NCBI GenBank assembly: GCA_026770585.1
Contig: MU646652.1
Span: forward strand, 121,792-132,897
From: Baffinella frigidus
Lineage: Eukaryota; Cryptophyceae; Cryptomonadales; Baffinellaceae
Length of the DNA stretch: 11,106 bases
Direction of reading: 5' to 3'
In this document: piece after piece, positions 1 through 5,800 of the stretch
Position numbering within the stretch: position 1 is the stretch's first letter
Layout of the letters: every line of letters starts with the position of its first letter
The notes under the pieces: generated by a model
Told to the model about the DNA's origin: nothing
Seen by the model: only the letters and a program-made list of their open reading frames with translations
Database searches by the model: none
Position numbers and translations under genes: made by a program

Positions 1-8
1 GAGAGAGA

Positions 9-62
<54 letters not shown>

Positions 63-63
63 A

Positions 64-104
<41 letters not shown>

Positions 105-117
105 TAGAGAGAGAGAG
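1..117. repeat. (GA)n microsatellite
   Basis: Nearly pure GA dinucleotide repeat from the window edge to about 116, with scattered GAAA, one GATA and a GCGCGCGC patch near the start. On the minus strand this is a CT tract. It lies downstream of the visible cullin-3 exons and so may sit in one of that gene's introns. Confidence 0.95.
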
Positions 118-228
118 GCACGCCACTTCCTCTGTACCCACATGTCACCGCCACCCCTCCACGCAGGGGGGTGGGCAAGCAGCTGGAGCTCACCGGGTAA
201 GTAGGCGAGCAAGCAGTGGGGTTTCATC
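118..228. other. Unassigned sequence beside the microsatellite
   Basis: No recognisable gene. The minus strand holds a short open stretch ending in a donor-like CG|GTGAGC (around 190-200). A similar CTTACC-GGTGAG context occurs at about 1085-1096, so this may be part of a dispersed repeat rather than an exon. The next cullin-3 exon could lie here, but no family motif is visible. Confidence 0.3.
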
Positions 229-480
229 GGGCCCCTTCATGGATTATACCTCACAAACTTTCTACCGAAACGATTTCTGGTACAAATCAAAGAGTTTTAG
301 AACTCTAAATGTACATATTGTCTCCAAGACCCACTGAAATCTGAGACATAATGTATGGAGAGACGCGATGAAATGGCTCCCGCACCATCGCACTTGCAGG
401 TGTTGCACGATATTGCGCGGTGGGTGACGGAGTTGTGTGTCGCATGGTGTGGCGCGTGTAGCGTTGCGCACCTTGCTTTA
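229..480 (-). repeat. Family A dispersed repeat, copy 1 (inverted relative to copy 2)
   Basis: This segment aligns well with the reverse complement of 1340-1657. Both share GGGCCCCTT at one end, a middle block ACGATTTCTGGTACA..TCAAAGAGTT, and a tail of degenerate CACCGTGCAACAC-like units. The inner 229-361 part corresponds to the inverted-repeat core of copy 2, but its second arm has decayed. The far edge of the tail (about 471) coincides with a possible splice donor after candidate exon 6 of cullin-3. Confidence 0.8.
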
Positions 481-506
481 CTCCGACAGATATAGGAATT
501 GCTCAC
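472..506 (-). CDS. CUL3: Possible CUL3 exon 6
   Basis: 35 bases between an acceptor CACTCCAG|GTGAGC and a donor GCAAG|GTGCGC. In phase with exon 5 it reads VSNSYICRSKA. Known cullin-3 proteins have a loosely similar V-x-x-x-x-I-R stretch here, but the match is too short to be convincing. The donor coincides with the outer edge of a family A repeat. Confidence 0.35.
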
Positions 507-3500
507 CTGGAGTGGGGGGAGTGGGGGGGGCATGTCCTACGGGTTGCCTACCGTAGGGTCGTAGGTCGTATCGCTTAAGGGTTATTCGAAATGGTTTGGA
601 AGTGCGGTGTGTGGGGAGGCACCTGGCAGAAGATGGCCAGGCCCATTTCGAAGACCGGGCGCTTCTTGTTCATCTTCACGTACGTCCTGTCCATGTACAT
701 CAGGATGTCTCGCACCTGGGCAGGGGTCGTGTGGGGTGAGGGGTGGGGGGTGATGGGTGAGGCGCCAGGATGAGAGCCACGCCAGATTGATCGAGGGAAA
801 CCGACGCCTTATCCACGCCAGATGGTTGACTTAAGCATTCTAGGGATTTCCCTGAAACATGTCAAAAGTGGACATGTTGACACAGCGGTCTTCGAAGGGA
901 TTTTGAATAACCCTTAATCGATAAGACCTAGGACCCTACGGTAGGCAACCCGTAGGGGCATAGGGGGGTTCCTACGGAGAAGGTAACGGAAGGGTGGCCC
1001 GATTTGGGCCGAAAATCCCTTTGTAGCCCGGTGTGTGAATACAGCTGCAGCACGGATGCGTGGGGGAGAAGATGCCAACTCACCAGGTAAGTCGACTCGA
1101 GAATGGTAGAGGGGGCTATTTCGAGGGTGCCGACGGGTGCCAGCTGGAGCACGCGGTCAGGCGTGCCACCAAGGTCCAACCCCTCCATGTCCCTACGTAG
1201 GCACATAGGGGGGTTCCTACGGATAAGGTCACGGAAACTCGGGCCAGACTGGGCCGAAAATCCCTGCTTAGCCCGCTGTGTGGACAACGCCGGCTTCTGA
1301 CAGGACGGTGTGCGGTTGTGTTCAACGTATGACGTCGAAGCGTACACTGACAGCGTCAACACGCTCCACGCACCACACCGTGCAACACACAGCCCCCTGA
1401 CCCACCGTGCAATACCGTGCATTGCTACACGTGCTACACCGTGCGACACACACCTCCCTCACCTATCGTGCAACACCGTGCAACACCTCCATGGGCGATG
1501 GTGCGGGAGCGATTTCGTCGGGCCCCTTGATAGATTGTACCTCTGATTTCCGTGAGGCTTGGAGGCATTCTGTGCATGTAGAGTTTTACAACTCTTCGAT
1601 GTGTACCAGAAATCGTTGAGATGGACAGTTCCTGAGATAGAATGTATCAAGGGGCCCGGTGAACGCCCTGTGCCCGTCCGTCTCGGCTCGCCTCGCAGCT
1701 TGTCGCGGTCCTAATGGACAATTCATCGAACCCTGTTTTGTTGAGACACTTCTCTCGCAATCTCATTTTTTTATGAGATTGCGAGAGAAGAGCGCAGCGC
1801 GGGTCGCAGCAAGACGCGTGATCAGGGCGGGAGAAAGACGCGTGATCAGGGCGGGCACGCAGGGCATGGTGCTCCTCCCAAACAGTTTTAATCTAAAACT
1901 TTCTGGCAATGAAATTTACTACACTGAATGAGTTTCACTGGTACTATTAAAGCATTCGTGTAGCAATTTTTATGAAATCTAAAACTTAGAGAAAGACACG
2001 TGATCAGGGCGGGAGAAAGACACGTGACCACGGCGGGCACGCAAATCCTAAACCCTAAACCCTAAACCTAGCTCTGCCCCACTTTGATTTGGGCTCCTCA
2101 TCAATTCGCCCCCCCCCCCAATTTCACATGTCAGTTTCCTGTGGGGGGGGCAAAATTCACCTTGGAAATTGGGGGGGGGGGCGGATTGATAAGGATCGTA
2201 AATCAAGTGGGACAGAGCTAGTAAATCGGGAAGGGGGGGGAGCACCATGAGAAGCGAGCGCTTGTAGTGAAGCCAGAGGCGCTTGAGAGAGGCCAGGAAC
2301 GTCTCATCGGGGTTCCGCTCCGCCTGCTTCAGGCTTCCACTTAGCACCCACGGGGGGCTTCATGCATGCAGTCCATCTAAACCAACTGTACTAGAATCAT
2401 ATCCACGGTTCGTTTCCTGGTACTGAACAAGGGTGCGGTCCCACGTGAGAGGCAGCGCCTCGTCCTCTCTACGTCCGATGTGTTACTCCGAATTTCTAGT
2501 CGAGCCACAGGCGCTTCAGAGAGGCCGGGAACGTCTCGTCGGGGGTGCGCTCCGCCTGTCCGTACATCAGGGTTTAGGGTTTAGGTTTCAGGCGTCCCAC
2601 CTCGCGCCGCCCGTGTCTTGCAAGATTCAAGCCACGGGAGGAGCGCTCCACCCTGTGTGCCGAGGCAAACATTCAGACGACTGAAAATGGGGCAGTTAGG
2701 CCTACGGTATTGACTACGGTAGGCTGTAGGGGCCTAGGGGGGCTCCTTAAAAAAAACGGGGCCTAGGGGACCTACGGCCTACCGTAGGCCTAACTACCCC
2801 ATTTTCAGTACGTTGACCTATTAACATAGAGAGTGCGACAGGTTTACTGAAACGCAAAGAGGCGACCATGAATAAACAACGGGGCCAAGTTGACCCCTCC
2901 GGCGGAAGCGCGGGGCGGGATGCACGGGTCATGCAAAAAGCTACCGCCAGCGAGGTACTTACAGCCTACGGATTTTGCCTACGTGAGGTAGGGGGGCTCC
3001 TACGACTTTAAAATTGGTTTGTGTTATAAAGTCGTAGGAGCCCCCCTACCTACCGTAGGCAATCCGTAGGCTAAGTACCTCGCTGGTGTTAGCTTGCGGC
3101 ATTGCGGGGAACCACTAGCCCTTGGAGGCGGCTCAAATAGTGCCCTGGAAGCTTTTAGGTTTGCTTTGCATCGGGGTCACGTTTGACCCCGACAGGTCAA
3201 AAGTTGACACGATTTCAGGGGAAAATCAACTTTGGGGATTCTGTTCCAGAGCAGTATGTGAGCCACCTTGGACAGTATTTGAGGCACCTGAGCAGTATTT
3301 GAGCCACCTCGGAGGGCTGGTGGAAGGGTGGGGCCTTCTCGCAGAGGGGGGGGGCATTTCTCGCCTTCTCGCAGACAGGGAGGAGGGGGGAGCATTTCTC
3401 GCCTTTTCGCAGAGAGCCACGGAGCGCTCGCGGAAGAGCTCTTCGACGTTCTGGTAGAGCAAGTCTCCGTGCTTGTGCAGCACCATGTTGTACCTGCCCG

Positions 3501-4272
3501 AGAAATGACGCTCAGCCCTGCCAGCACCATGGTGTACCTGTCCGAGAAAATCACGCTCAGCCCTGCCTCACGCTCAGCCCTGCCAGCGCCATGGTGTACC
3601 TGCCCGAGGCCCGCACGCTCAGCCCTGCCTGCGCTTCTCGAGAAACTATTCGCATCGCAACCAACAGGCCCACCATATATTCCCTCCCGAGGAGGCGGGG
3701 TTGCCCATGACTCTGTTGACCCGGCGCTTTCACCTGAGCAAGGTACCGCCTGCGGAAAGGGGGCGATGATGGTTCGCGGTGCGGACTGTGAGTCGGGCCA
3801 GTGAGAAGCGATGCCCTGGCGGGCGGGTAGACGGCAGGAGGAGTGACAGCGGTGGGGGTTGGTACCCCGTGCGATAGAGCTCCTCGAAGGAAAGCGCGCC
3901 CGCGTCCTCGTTGAAGATCTGTGTGATTGCTTCGTGCAGCTTCTTCCACGATCGCACCTGCCCGTGTGCCACGCCGGTCAAGGCTGGTGCGTCGGCGAGG
4001 GAGAGAGAAAGAAGAGAGCGAGAGAGAGAAAGAGAAAGAGAGAAGCGACAGGGCAGAGAGGCTGCACTTTGACGAGCAGAACGACTCTCTGGTGCTCTGC
4101 ACAACCACCGTGGGAACAGAGCCGTGGGAACAGAGTCATCCTGGCTTCCGCACGCGGTTTTGGAGTTGCACTTCGAGGGGCAACTAAAACATACCGGCAT
4201 GTCCGTGTCCTTCGGGGGCTGCTGCTTGAAGGCATGGATCACAAACGCGTTCTTCTTCGGAGGCTGTGACAT
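472..4272 (-). CDS. CUL3: Cullin-3, N-terminal part (split gene, 3' end outside the window)
   Basis: Cullin-3 is the scaffold of BTB-CUL3-RBX1 ubiquitin ligases; its first cullin repeat binds the BTB adaptor. On the minus strand, exons spell diagnostic segments in the right order: MSQPPKKNAFVIHAFK at the N terminus, then SFEELYR, YNMVLHKHGDLLY, then TFLASLKRLW, and RDILMYMDRTYV. The block FEELYR-x3-YNMVLHKHG is typical of cullin-3 rather than cullins 1, 2 or 4. Joining exons 4272-4195, 3957-3866, 3493-3403, 2323-2246 and 715-623 gives about 144 residues, which places RDILMYMD close to its position in known cullin-3 proteins. The RBX1-binding and neddylation parts lie beyond position 1. An in-frame TAG nine bases before ATG fixes the start. 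Identification is from remembered family sequence; the exact borders of exon 3 and of everything after exon 5 are uncertain. Confidence 0.9.
507..622 (-). other. CUL3 intron 5, formed largely of a half hairpin element (family B)
   Basis: The 116-base intron starts GTGCCTCC and runs straight into CCACACACCGC, the conserved end of family B. It follows that element through TTCGAATAACCCTTAAG and the core CCCTACGGTAGGCAACCC to ACATG. A short C-rich tract then ends at the acceptor CCACTCCAG. The half element is about 85 bases (531-615). Related copies are at 879-970 and 8008-8093. The element therefore supplies most of the intron. Confidence 0.75.
531..615 (+). mobile_element. Family B half element, copy 1
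   Basis: Runs from CATGTCCTACGGG to GTGTGTGG. It matches the reverse complement of 879-970 and the direct sequence of 8008-8093, sharing CCTACGGGTTGCCTACCGTA, the following GGG-TC-TAGG-like block, AAGGGTTATTC and the C-x-GTGTGTGG end. Only one arm of the full hairpin is present. Confidence 0.75.
623..715 (-). CDS. CUL3: CUL3 exon 5
   Basis: 93 bases, 31 codons, phase 0 at both ends. Acceptor TGCCCAG|GTGCGAGAC; donor CTGCCAG|GTGCCTCC. Encodes VRDILMYMDRTYVKMNKK followed by RPVFEMGLAIFCQ. RDILMYMDR-x-YV is the most conserved cullin-3 motif in this region, so the exon call is strong. Confidence 0.92.
879..1037. mobile_element. Complete family B/C hairpin element (MITE-like)
   Basis: About 159 bases. 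The left end GACACAGCGGTCTTCGAAGG and the reverse complement of the right end, CACACACCGGGCTACAAAGG, match at most positions and continue into GATTTT. The centre holds CCTACGGTAGGCAACCCGTA followed by GGGGCATAGGGGGGTTCC. The two arms occur separately elsewhere (B-type arms at 531-615 and 8008-8093; C-type arms at 1204-1283 and 7632-7711). No coding capacity, so any transposase would act in trans. Confidence 0.8.
1085..1190 (-). other. Short coding-like stretch inside CUL3 intron 4
   Basis: The minus strand reads TPDRVLQLAPVGTLEIAP and STILESTYL before a good donor-like CTG|GTGAGT. The composition looks protein-like, but it matches no part of cullin-3 that I know. It could be an alternative exon, a captured gene fragment or chance. 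Confidence 0.25.
1204..1283 (+). mobile_element. Family C half element
   Basis: CATAGGGGGGTTCCTACGGA, then TAAGGTCACGG, GGGCC..GGGCCGAAAATCCCT and the end CCGCTGTGTGG. It matches 958-1037 closely and 7632-7711 in reverse complement. The other arm is missing apart from a short CCCTACGTAGG remnant at about 1193. Confidence 0.75.
1348..1510 (+). repeat. Degenerate CACCGTGCAACAC tandem repeat (tail of family A)
   Basis: At least six loosely spaced variants of CACCGTGCAACAC / CACCGTGCGACAC occur between about 1370 and 1490. The same pattern, reversed, forms the tail of family A copy 1 at 395-470. Confidence 0.7.
1520..1657. mobile_element. Family A hairpin core, copy 2
   Basis: 138 bases with terminal inverted repeats GGGCCCCTTGATAGATTGTA and, reverse-complemented from the right end, GGGCCCCTTGATACATTCTA. 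The related but decayed copy at 229-361 is in opposite orientation. No open reading frame of note. Confidence 0.8.
1749..1790. repeat. Perfect 18-bp hairpin
   Basis: The arm CTTCTCTCGCAATCTCAT is followed by a six-T spacer and its exact reverse complement. It lies within CUL3 intron 4, so the transcript would carry a strong stem-loop. Function unknown. Confidence 0.9.
1812..2045 (+). repeat. Two paired 24-base tandem repeats flanking an AT-rich block
   Basis: AGACGCGTGATCAGGGCGGG occurs at 1812 and 1836. A close variant with ACACGTG occurs at 1994 and 2018. Both pairs have a 24-base period and both are followed by GCACGCA. The roughly 50-base module was thus duplicated about 182 bases apart. 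Confidence 0.85.
1909..1972. repeat. AT-rich imperfect inverted repeat
   Basis: GAAATTTACTACACTGAATG pairs with CATTCGTGTAGCAATTTTTA with few mismatches around a short loop. It lies between the two tandem-repeat pairs. Confidence 0.6.
2045..2068 (+). repeat. Interstitial telomere-type repeat
   Basis: About three units of CCCTAAA (ATCCTAAACCCTAAACCCTA, then AACC) lie immediately against the left end of the TA-flanked hairpin element. The unit is the plant/algal telomere heptamer. Confidence 0.85.
2069..2220. mobile_element. TA-flanked hairpin element (Stowaway-like MITE)
   Basis: 152 bases. The left end TAGCTCTGCCCCACTTTGAT and the reverse complement of the right end, TAGCTCTGTCCCACTTGATT, continue as matching arms for about 55 bases, including a C10 run and CAATTTC. 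TA at each border fits the two-base target duplication of Tc1/mariner-type elements. No transposase. It sits in CUL3 intron 4, 25 bases after exon 4. Confidence 0.88.
2246..2323 (-). CDS. CUL3: CUL3 exon 4
   Basis: 78 bases, 26 codons: AERNPDETFLASLKRLW then LHYKRSLLM. The acceptor is AAGCAG|GCGGAG; the donor is ATG|GTGCTC, which is weak but followed by a matching phase-0 acceptor for exon 5. It corresponds to the cullin helix preceding RDILMYMDR. A second, damaged copy of this exon lies upstream in the same gene at 2504-2556. Confidence 0.82.
2405..2498 (+). mobile_element. Degenerate family D fragment
   Basis: ACGGTTCGTTTCCTGGTACT, then CCTCGTCCT-T-ACGTCCGAT and CCGAATTT follow the order of 10710-10799 and 9392-9482. 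The ends are missing. It abuts the truncated duplicate of CUL3 exon 4. Confidence 0.6.
2504..2556 (-). pseudogene. Damaged duplicate of CUL3 exon 4
   Basis: The minus strand reads ACAG|GCGGAGCGC and encodes AERTPDETFPASLKRLWLD, then a TAG stop. Against exon 4 there are eight base changes in 19 codons. Five are third-position synonymous (cgg/cgc, gat/gac, ctc/ctg twice, ctt/ctc), so the copies diverged partly under coding constraint or were exchanged. After the stop the similarity is lost near a family D remnant. No usable donor is seen. Confidence 0.8.
2569..2592 (+). repeat. Interstitial telomere-type repeat beside the exon duplicate
   Basis: CAGGGTTTAGGGTTTAGGTT: about three TTTAGGG units, roughly a dozen bases upstream (minus-strand sense) of the acceptor of the duplicated exon. 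It resembles telomere-repeat filler at a repaired break. Confidence 0.8.
2678..2812. mobile_element. Family F hairpin element
   Basis: The left arm ACTGAAAATGGGGCAGTTAG, then GCCTACGGTA..TACGGTAGG and GGGGCCTAGGGG, pairs with the right arm ending GTAGGCCTAACTACCCCATT then TTCAGT. The arms are about 55 bases and the spacer is an A-rich run. The left arm holds an extra 12-base TTGACTACGGTA insertion. A half copy occurs at 10138-10200. Confidence 0.87.
2931..3103. mobile_element. Long hairpin element with 60-75 base arms
   Basis: From the stem CCAGCGAGGTACTT at 2947, matched by AAGTACCTCGCTGG ending at 3086, the arms run nearly unbroken to CTCCTACGACTTTA / TAAAGTCGTAGGAG around a 20-base loop. 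The inverted similarity extends outward, more weakly, to about 2931 and 3103. The arms contain GCCTACGG and TAGGGGGGCTCCTACG, the core words shared with families B/C and F. It lies in CUL3 intron 3. Confidence 0.9.
3104..3248. other. CUL3 intron 3 segment with two small hairpins
   Basis: CGGGGTCA at 3172 pairs with TGACCCCG ending at 3191. AAAAGTTGA at about 3198 pairs imperfectly with TCAACTTTG ending near 3234. The same AAAGTTGACA word forms another hairpin at 4535-4566. No coding signal seen. Confidence 0.6.
3249..3311 (+). repeat. Short tandem repeat, about 22-base unit, three copies
   Basis: GAGCAGTATGTGAGCCACCT, GACAGTATTTGAGGCACCT and GAGCAGTATTTGAGCCACCT follow each other directly. 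The middle copy is slightly shorter. It lies within CUL3 intron 3. Confidence 0.85.
3336..3415 (+). repeat. Tandem repeat overlapping the end of CUL3 exon 3
   Basis: GCCTTCTCGCAGA is repeated at about 3343, 3363 and 3400, separated by G-rich runs and CATTTCTC. On the minus strand each unit reads CTGCGAGAAGGCGAGAAATG, i.e. copies of the exon 3 end (CEKARNA). The last bases of the exon have been tandemly copied into the intron, which makes the true 3' border hard to fix. Confidence 0.8.
3403..3493 (-). CDS. CUL3: CUL3 exon 3
   Basis: Acceptor CGGGCAG|GTACAACATGG; the exon encodes YNMVLHKHGDLLYQNVEELF and then RERSVALCEK. The 3' border is inferred. No GT lies close to where family length requires the exon to end, but AAG|GCGAGA at 3403/3402 could be a GC donor. 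Joining it to exon 4 (GCGGAG..) keeps phase 0 and gives CEK-AERNPDE. If the exon ran on, it would enter low-complexity Pro/Ser/Arg repeat sequence. Confidence 0.8.
3482..3625 (-). repeat. Tandem triplication of the exon 3 splice acceptor
   Basis: Three units on the minus strand each carry GGGCTGAGCGT, a short spacer, TCGGRCAG and then GTACAMCATGGYGCTG. The acceptors are near 3599, 3536 and 3494. Only the last one leads into the real exon (YNMVLHKHG). The upstream two would start exon-like YTMALAG or YTMVLAG and lose the cullin frame. Confidence 0.85.
3494..3865 (-). other. CUL3 intron 2
   Basis: 372 bases between donor GG|GTACCA and acceptor CAG|GTACAA. Its first four bases equal the first four of exon 3. 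Apart from the triplicated acceptor region at its 3' end, no other structure is seen. Confidence 0.7.
3866..3957 (-). CDS. CUL3: CUL3 exon 2
   Basis: 92 bases. The acceptor GGGCAG|GTGCGATC opens with VRSWKKLHEAITQIFNED and the exon then reads AGALSFEELYRT. This is the first helical segment of cullin repeat 1, part of the BTB-facing side. It ends in phase 2 before the donor GG|GTACCA at 3865-3860. The GG is completed by the first G of exon 3 to make Gly. Confidence 0.9.
3958..4194 (-). other. CUL3 intron 1 with a long pyrimidine tract
   Basis: 237 bases, GTATGT to GGGCAG. The plus-strand GA-rich run at about 4001-4052 is a CT tract on the coding strand, lying 45-95 bases before the acceptor. 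A perfect 14-base tandem duplication, CCGTGGGAACAGAG, occupies 4108-4135. Confidence 0.8.
4195..4272 (-). CDS. CUL3: CUL3 exon 1
   Basis: 78 bases, 26 codons, from the ATG at 4272-4270 to the codon before the donor CCG|GTATGT (intron begins at 4194). It encodes MSQPPKKNAFVIHAFK and then QQPPKDTDMP, matching the short basic N terminus of plant-type cullin-3. Ends in phase 0. A TAG lies in frame nine bases upstream. Confidence 0.88.
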
Positions 4273-4743
4273 CCTCCCCTATCGTCTTTCAACCCAGACA
4301 CCTTCTTCCCCCGCCCGCCCGACCCGGGAGATGCAGCTGTGGGTGGATTGAGGTCAATCCGGAAATACGAGCTGTTCAAGCCACGCAGCCGCCCCGACTC
4401 GCCACGACTCGGGCACGTGCGGAGCAGTGGTCGCGGTGTACGACGCAGACCGCAGGCGGAAGCGCCGCCGTCGCTCCGAGCTCCACAAGAAACCTCCTCG
4501 ATGACAGTGAATTCGAAAAATCCTGTGCTGCTCCAAAGTTGACAGATTTGCCTGCATGTCAACTTTAGAATAGTCGGCCATGGTGACGTGGTGAGGGGAC
4601 GGCACTTCTTGCGCCTGCCTTGGAGCTGGACCTGTTCAGGTGGGGTGTGAGGGCGCGACGGACGGCACCTGGTGCGCTGCGGTTGTGGCTCCCCCCTCGC
4701 GCTCCGGGTGAGACCAAAGTTCTATTCGGAAATCAGCCCAGGA
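4273..4743. promoter_or_regulatory. Upstream region of CUL3, probable 5' leader and promoter
   Basis: No convincing gene. GC-rich upstream sequence of cullin-3. A perfect hairpin lies at 4535-4566 (AAAGTTGACA / TGTCAACTTT, 12-base loop). No TATA-like element was recognised. Together with the sequence to 5019 it may serve as a divergent promoter between CUL3 (minus) and the membrane-protein gene (plus). Confidence 0.4.
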
Positions 4744-4862
4744 ATGGTGTCGGTTCGACCTTCGAGGTTGAACCCCCCCGACTTGTCATGGGCGGCCATT
4801 GGGCGCGACCTGGCGATGGGGGTGCAGGATGTCCACATCCGCGTCGTCTTCTACACGAAGCG
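4744..4862 (+). CDS. Coding-like block, function unknown
   Basis: The plus strand reads MVSVRPSRLNPPDLSWAA and then IGRDLAMGVQDVHIRVVFYT. The composition is protein-like and it ends near a donor-like GCG|GTGCCC at 4863. A possible acceptor (AATCAG) lies at 4731-4736. No family recognised. It could be an exon of an upstream gene or chance; the minus strand is also open here. Confidence 0.3.
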
Positions 4863-5019
4863 GTGCCCCCCGCCCCCGAATCCTTTCGACACAAGTACAC
4901 ATAATTCCTCGAACCTCACACCACATTTCTAGACGGCCGAGCAGGAGGTCCGTGAATGCTGATGTGCGAGTGTGCCCTCGTGGCGTGTGGTTGGAATTTC
5001 CCCATTGGCGAGCACCGCC

Positions 5020-5660
5020 ATGAGGTGCTCGCAGCTTGAAACTGTATCGAGTCGCCTTGCCCTCGATCGAAGCCCGCACTCTGCTCCCAGGTTCTGCCGG
5101 AAGCAGCCTCTCCAGGCGGTTCTCCTCCTCGTCGCAGCTGTCGCTCTCCTCTACGCGCTATACTCCAGCAGCCCAGGCAAGACACCAGCCACGCCGAGCC
5201 TCCACTCTCTCCACTTGCAACCCCTGCAACTCCCAACCCAAAACAACTATCCCAGGCTCCCCGACATGAGGAGTGAGACACCAGCACGCTCCGGCGGCGG
5301 TGTTCAGAGCATTGGCCTCGCGTCCGCACGCGCCAGGATTTTTGGCGGGGCGCTGACGCGGAGGTGGGCGCGCAGGCTGGGCGGCGCTGCGTGGGCGGTC
5401 CCGATCCCGGAGCGGGGAACTCTTCGACGCGGGCGGCAACGGCGGTGGGGGGGGCGGAGGAGGGGAGGGCGAGGGTGAGGGCGCGTCAGCCAGGAAACAG
5501 GAGGATCCGAACGCGTACAAAACGTCGTGGGTGGCGCTGCCGCCATCGGAGTTTGACTGCACGCTGTGGAAGCGACGGAGGATGCGGGATAAGCTGGTGC
5601 ACCTCTCGCGGCGCCTGGGCGTCCCGGAGCACGACGATGACAAGTCTCCGCCCACCACCA
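5020..5660 (+). CDS. Putative type II membrane protein, 5' part
   Basis: ATG at 5020 has a strong context (CACCGCCATG). Residues 1-30 are polar and basic (CRKQ just before the anchor). Residues 31-48, LQAVLLLVAAVALLYALY, form one membrane segment, as in Golgi-type signal-anchored proteins. A Ser/Pro-rich stem follows. The frame then changes; an intron 5300-5375 (GTGTTC..GCGCAG) joins the frames cleanly, and 5364-5412 is an alternative. After it come RSGELFDAGGN, a Gly/Glu run and EDPNAYKTSWVALPPSEFDC, then a very basic KRRRMRDKLVHLSRRLGVPE. No catalytic motif or family recognised, so no function is claimed. The coding sequence appears to be interrupted at 5662 by an inverted-repeat element; the downstream exons are unclear. 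Confidence 0.6.
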
Positions 5661-5661
5661 A

Positions 5662-5797
5662 CCCTCACGGCCTGAGCAAATCATCGATTTTTAATTTCCC
5701 GGTTTCGAGGGGAATTGTAGCCGTTGAAGTCGGATTCCGACTTGACCCCCCTTGAAATCCCAAATCGAAATTCGACGCTTTGCTCAGGGCGTGAGGG
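5662..5797. mobile_element. 136-bp inverted-repeat element inside or next to the membrane-protein gene
   Basis: The left arm CCCTCACGGCCTGAGCAAAT, then ATCGATTT..TTTCGAGGGG, pairs with the right arm ending AATTCGACGCTTTGCTCAGG, then GCGTGAGGG. A small perfect palindrome, AAGTCGGA-T-TCCGACTT, sits near the centre. The right end contains TTTGCTCAG, which resembles a splice acceptor. No clear target duplication. Confidence 0.88.
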
Positions 5798-5800
5798 CTG

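Larger units (their letters stand above)
718..2245 (-). other. CUL3 intron 4, about 1.5 kb, repeat-rich
   Basis: Bounded by exon 4 (donor GTGCTC at 2245) and exon 5 (acceptor CCCAG ending at 716). It contains the family B/C element at 879-1037, a family C half copy at 1204-1283, family A copy 2, a perfect hairpin at 1749-1790, paired 24-base tandem repeats, interstitial telomere units and a TA-flanked hairpin element at 2069-2220. All are listed separately. Confidence 0.7.

Noticed and set aside
591-773. 60-codon open frame on the plus strand
   Set aside because: Antisense shadow of cullin-3 exon 5.
531-970. Single 440-bp composite transposon with family B ends in opposite orientation
   Set aside because: The interior is cullin-3 exon 5, and the right-hand B arm belongs to its own complete element (879-1037), so two independent insertions are simpler.
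928-1449. 173-codon open frame on the minus strand
   Set aside because: It runs through a hairpin element, a half element and a simple repeat; only a short patch (1085-1190) looks protein-like. No coherent product.
3328-3804. 158-codon open frame on the plus strand
   Set aside because: It lies antisense to cullin-3 exon 3 and to tandem repeats in its introns; the minus strand carries the recognisable protein.
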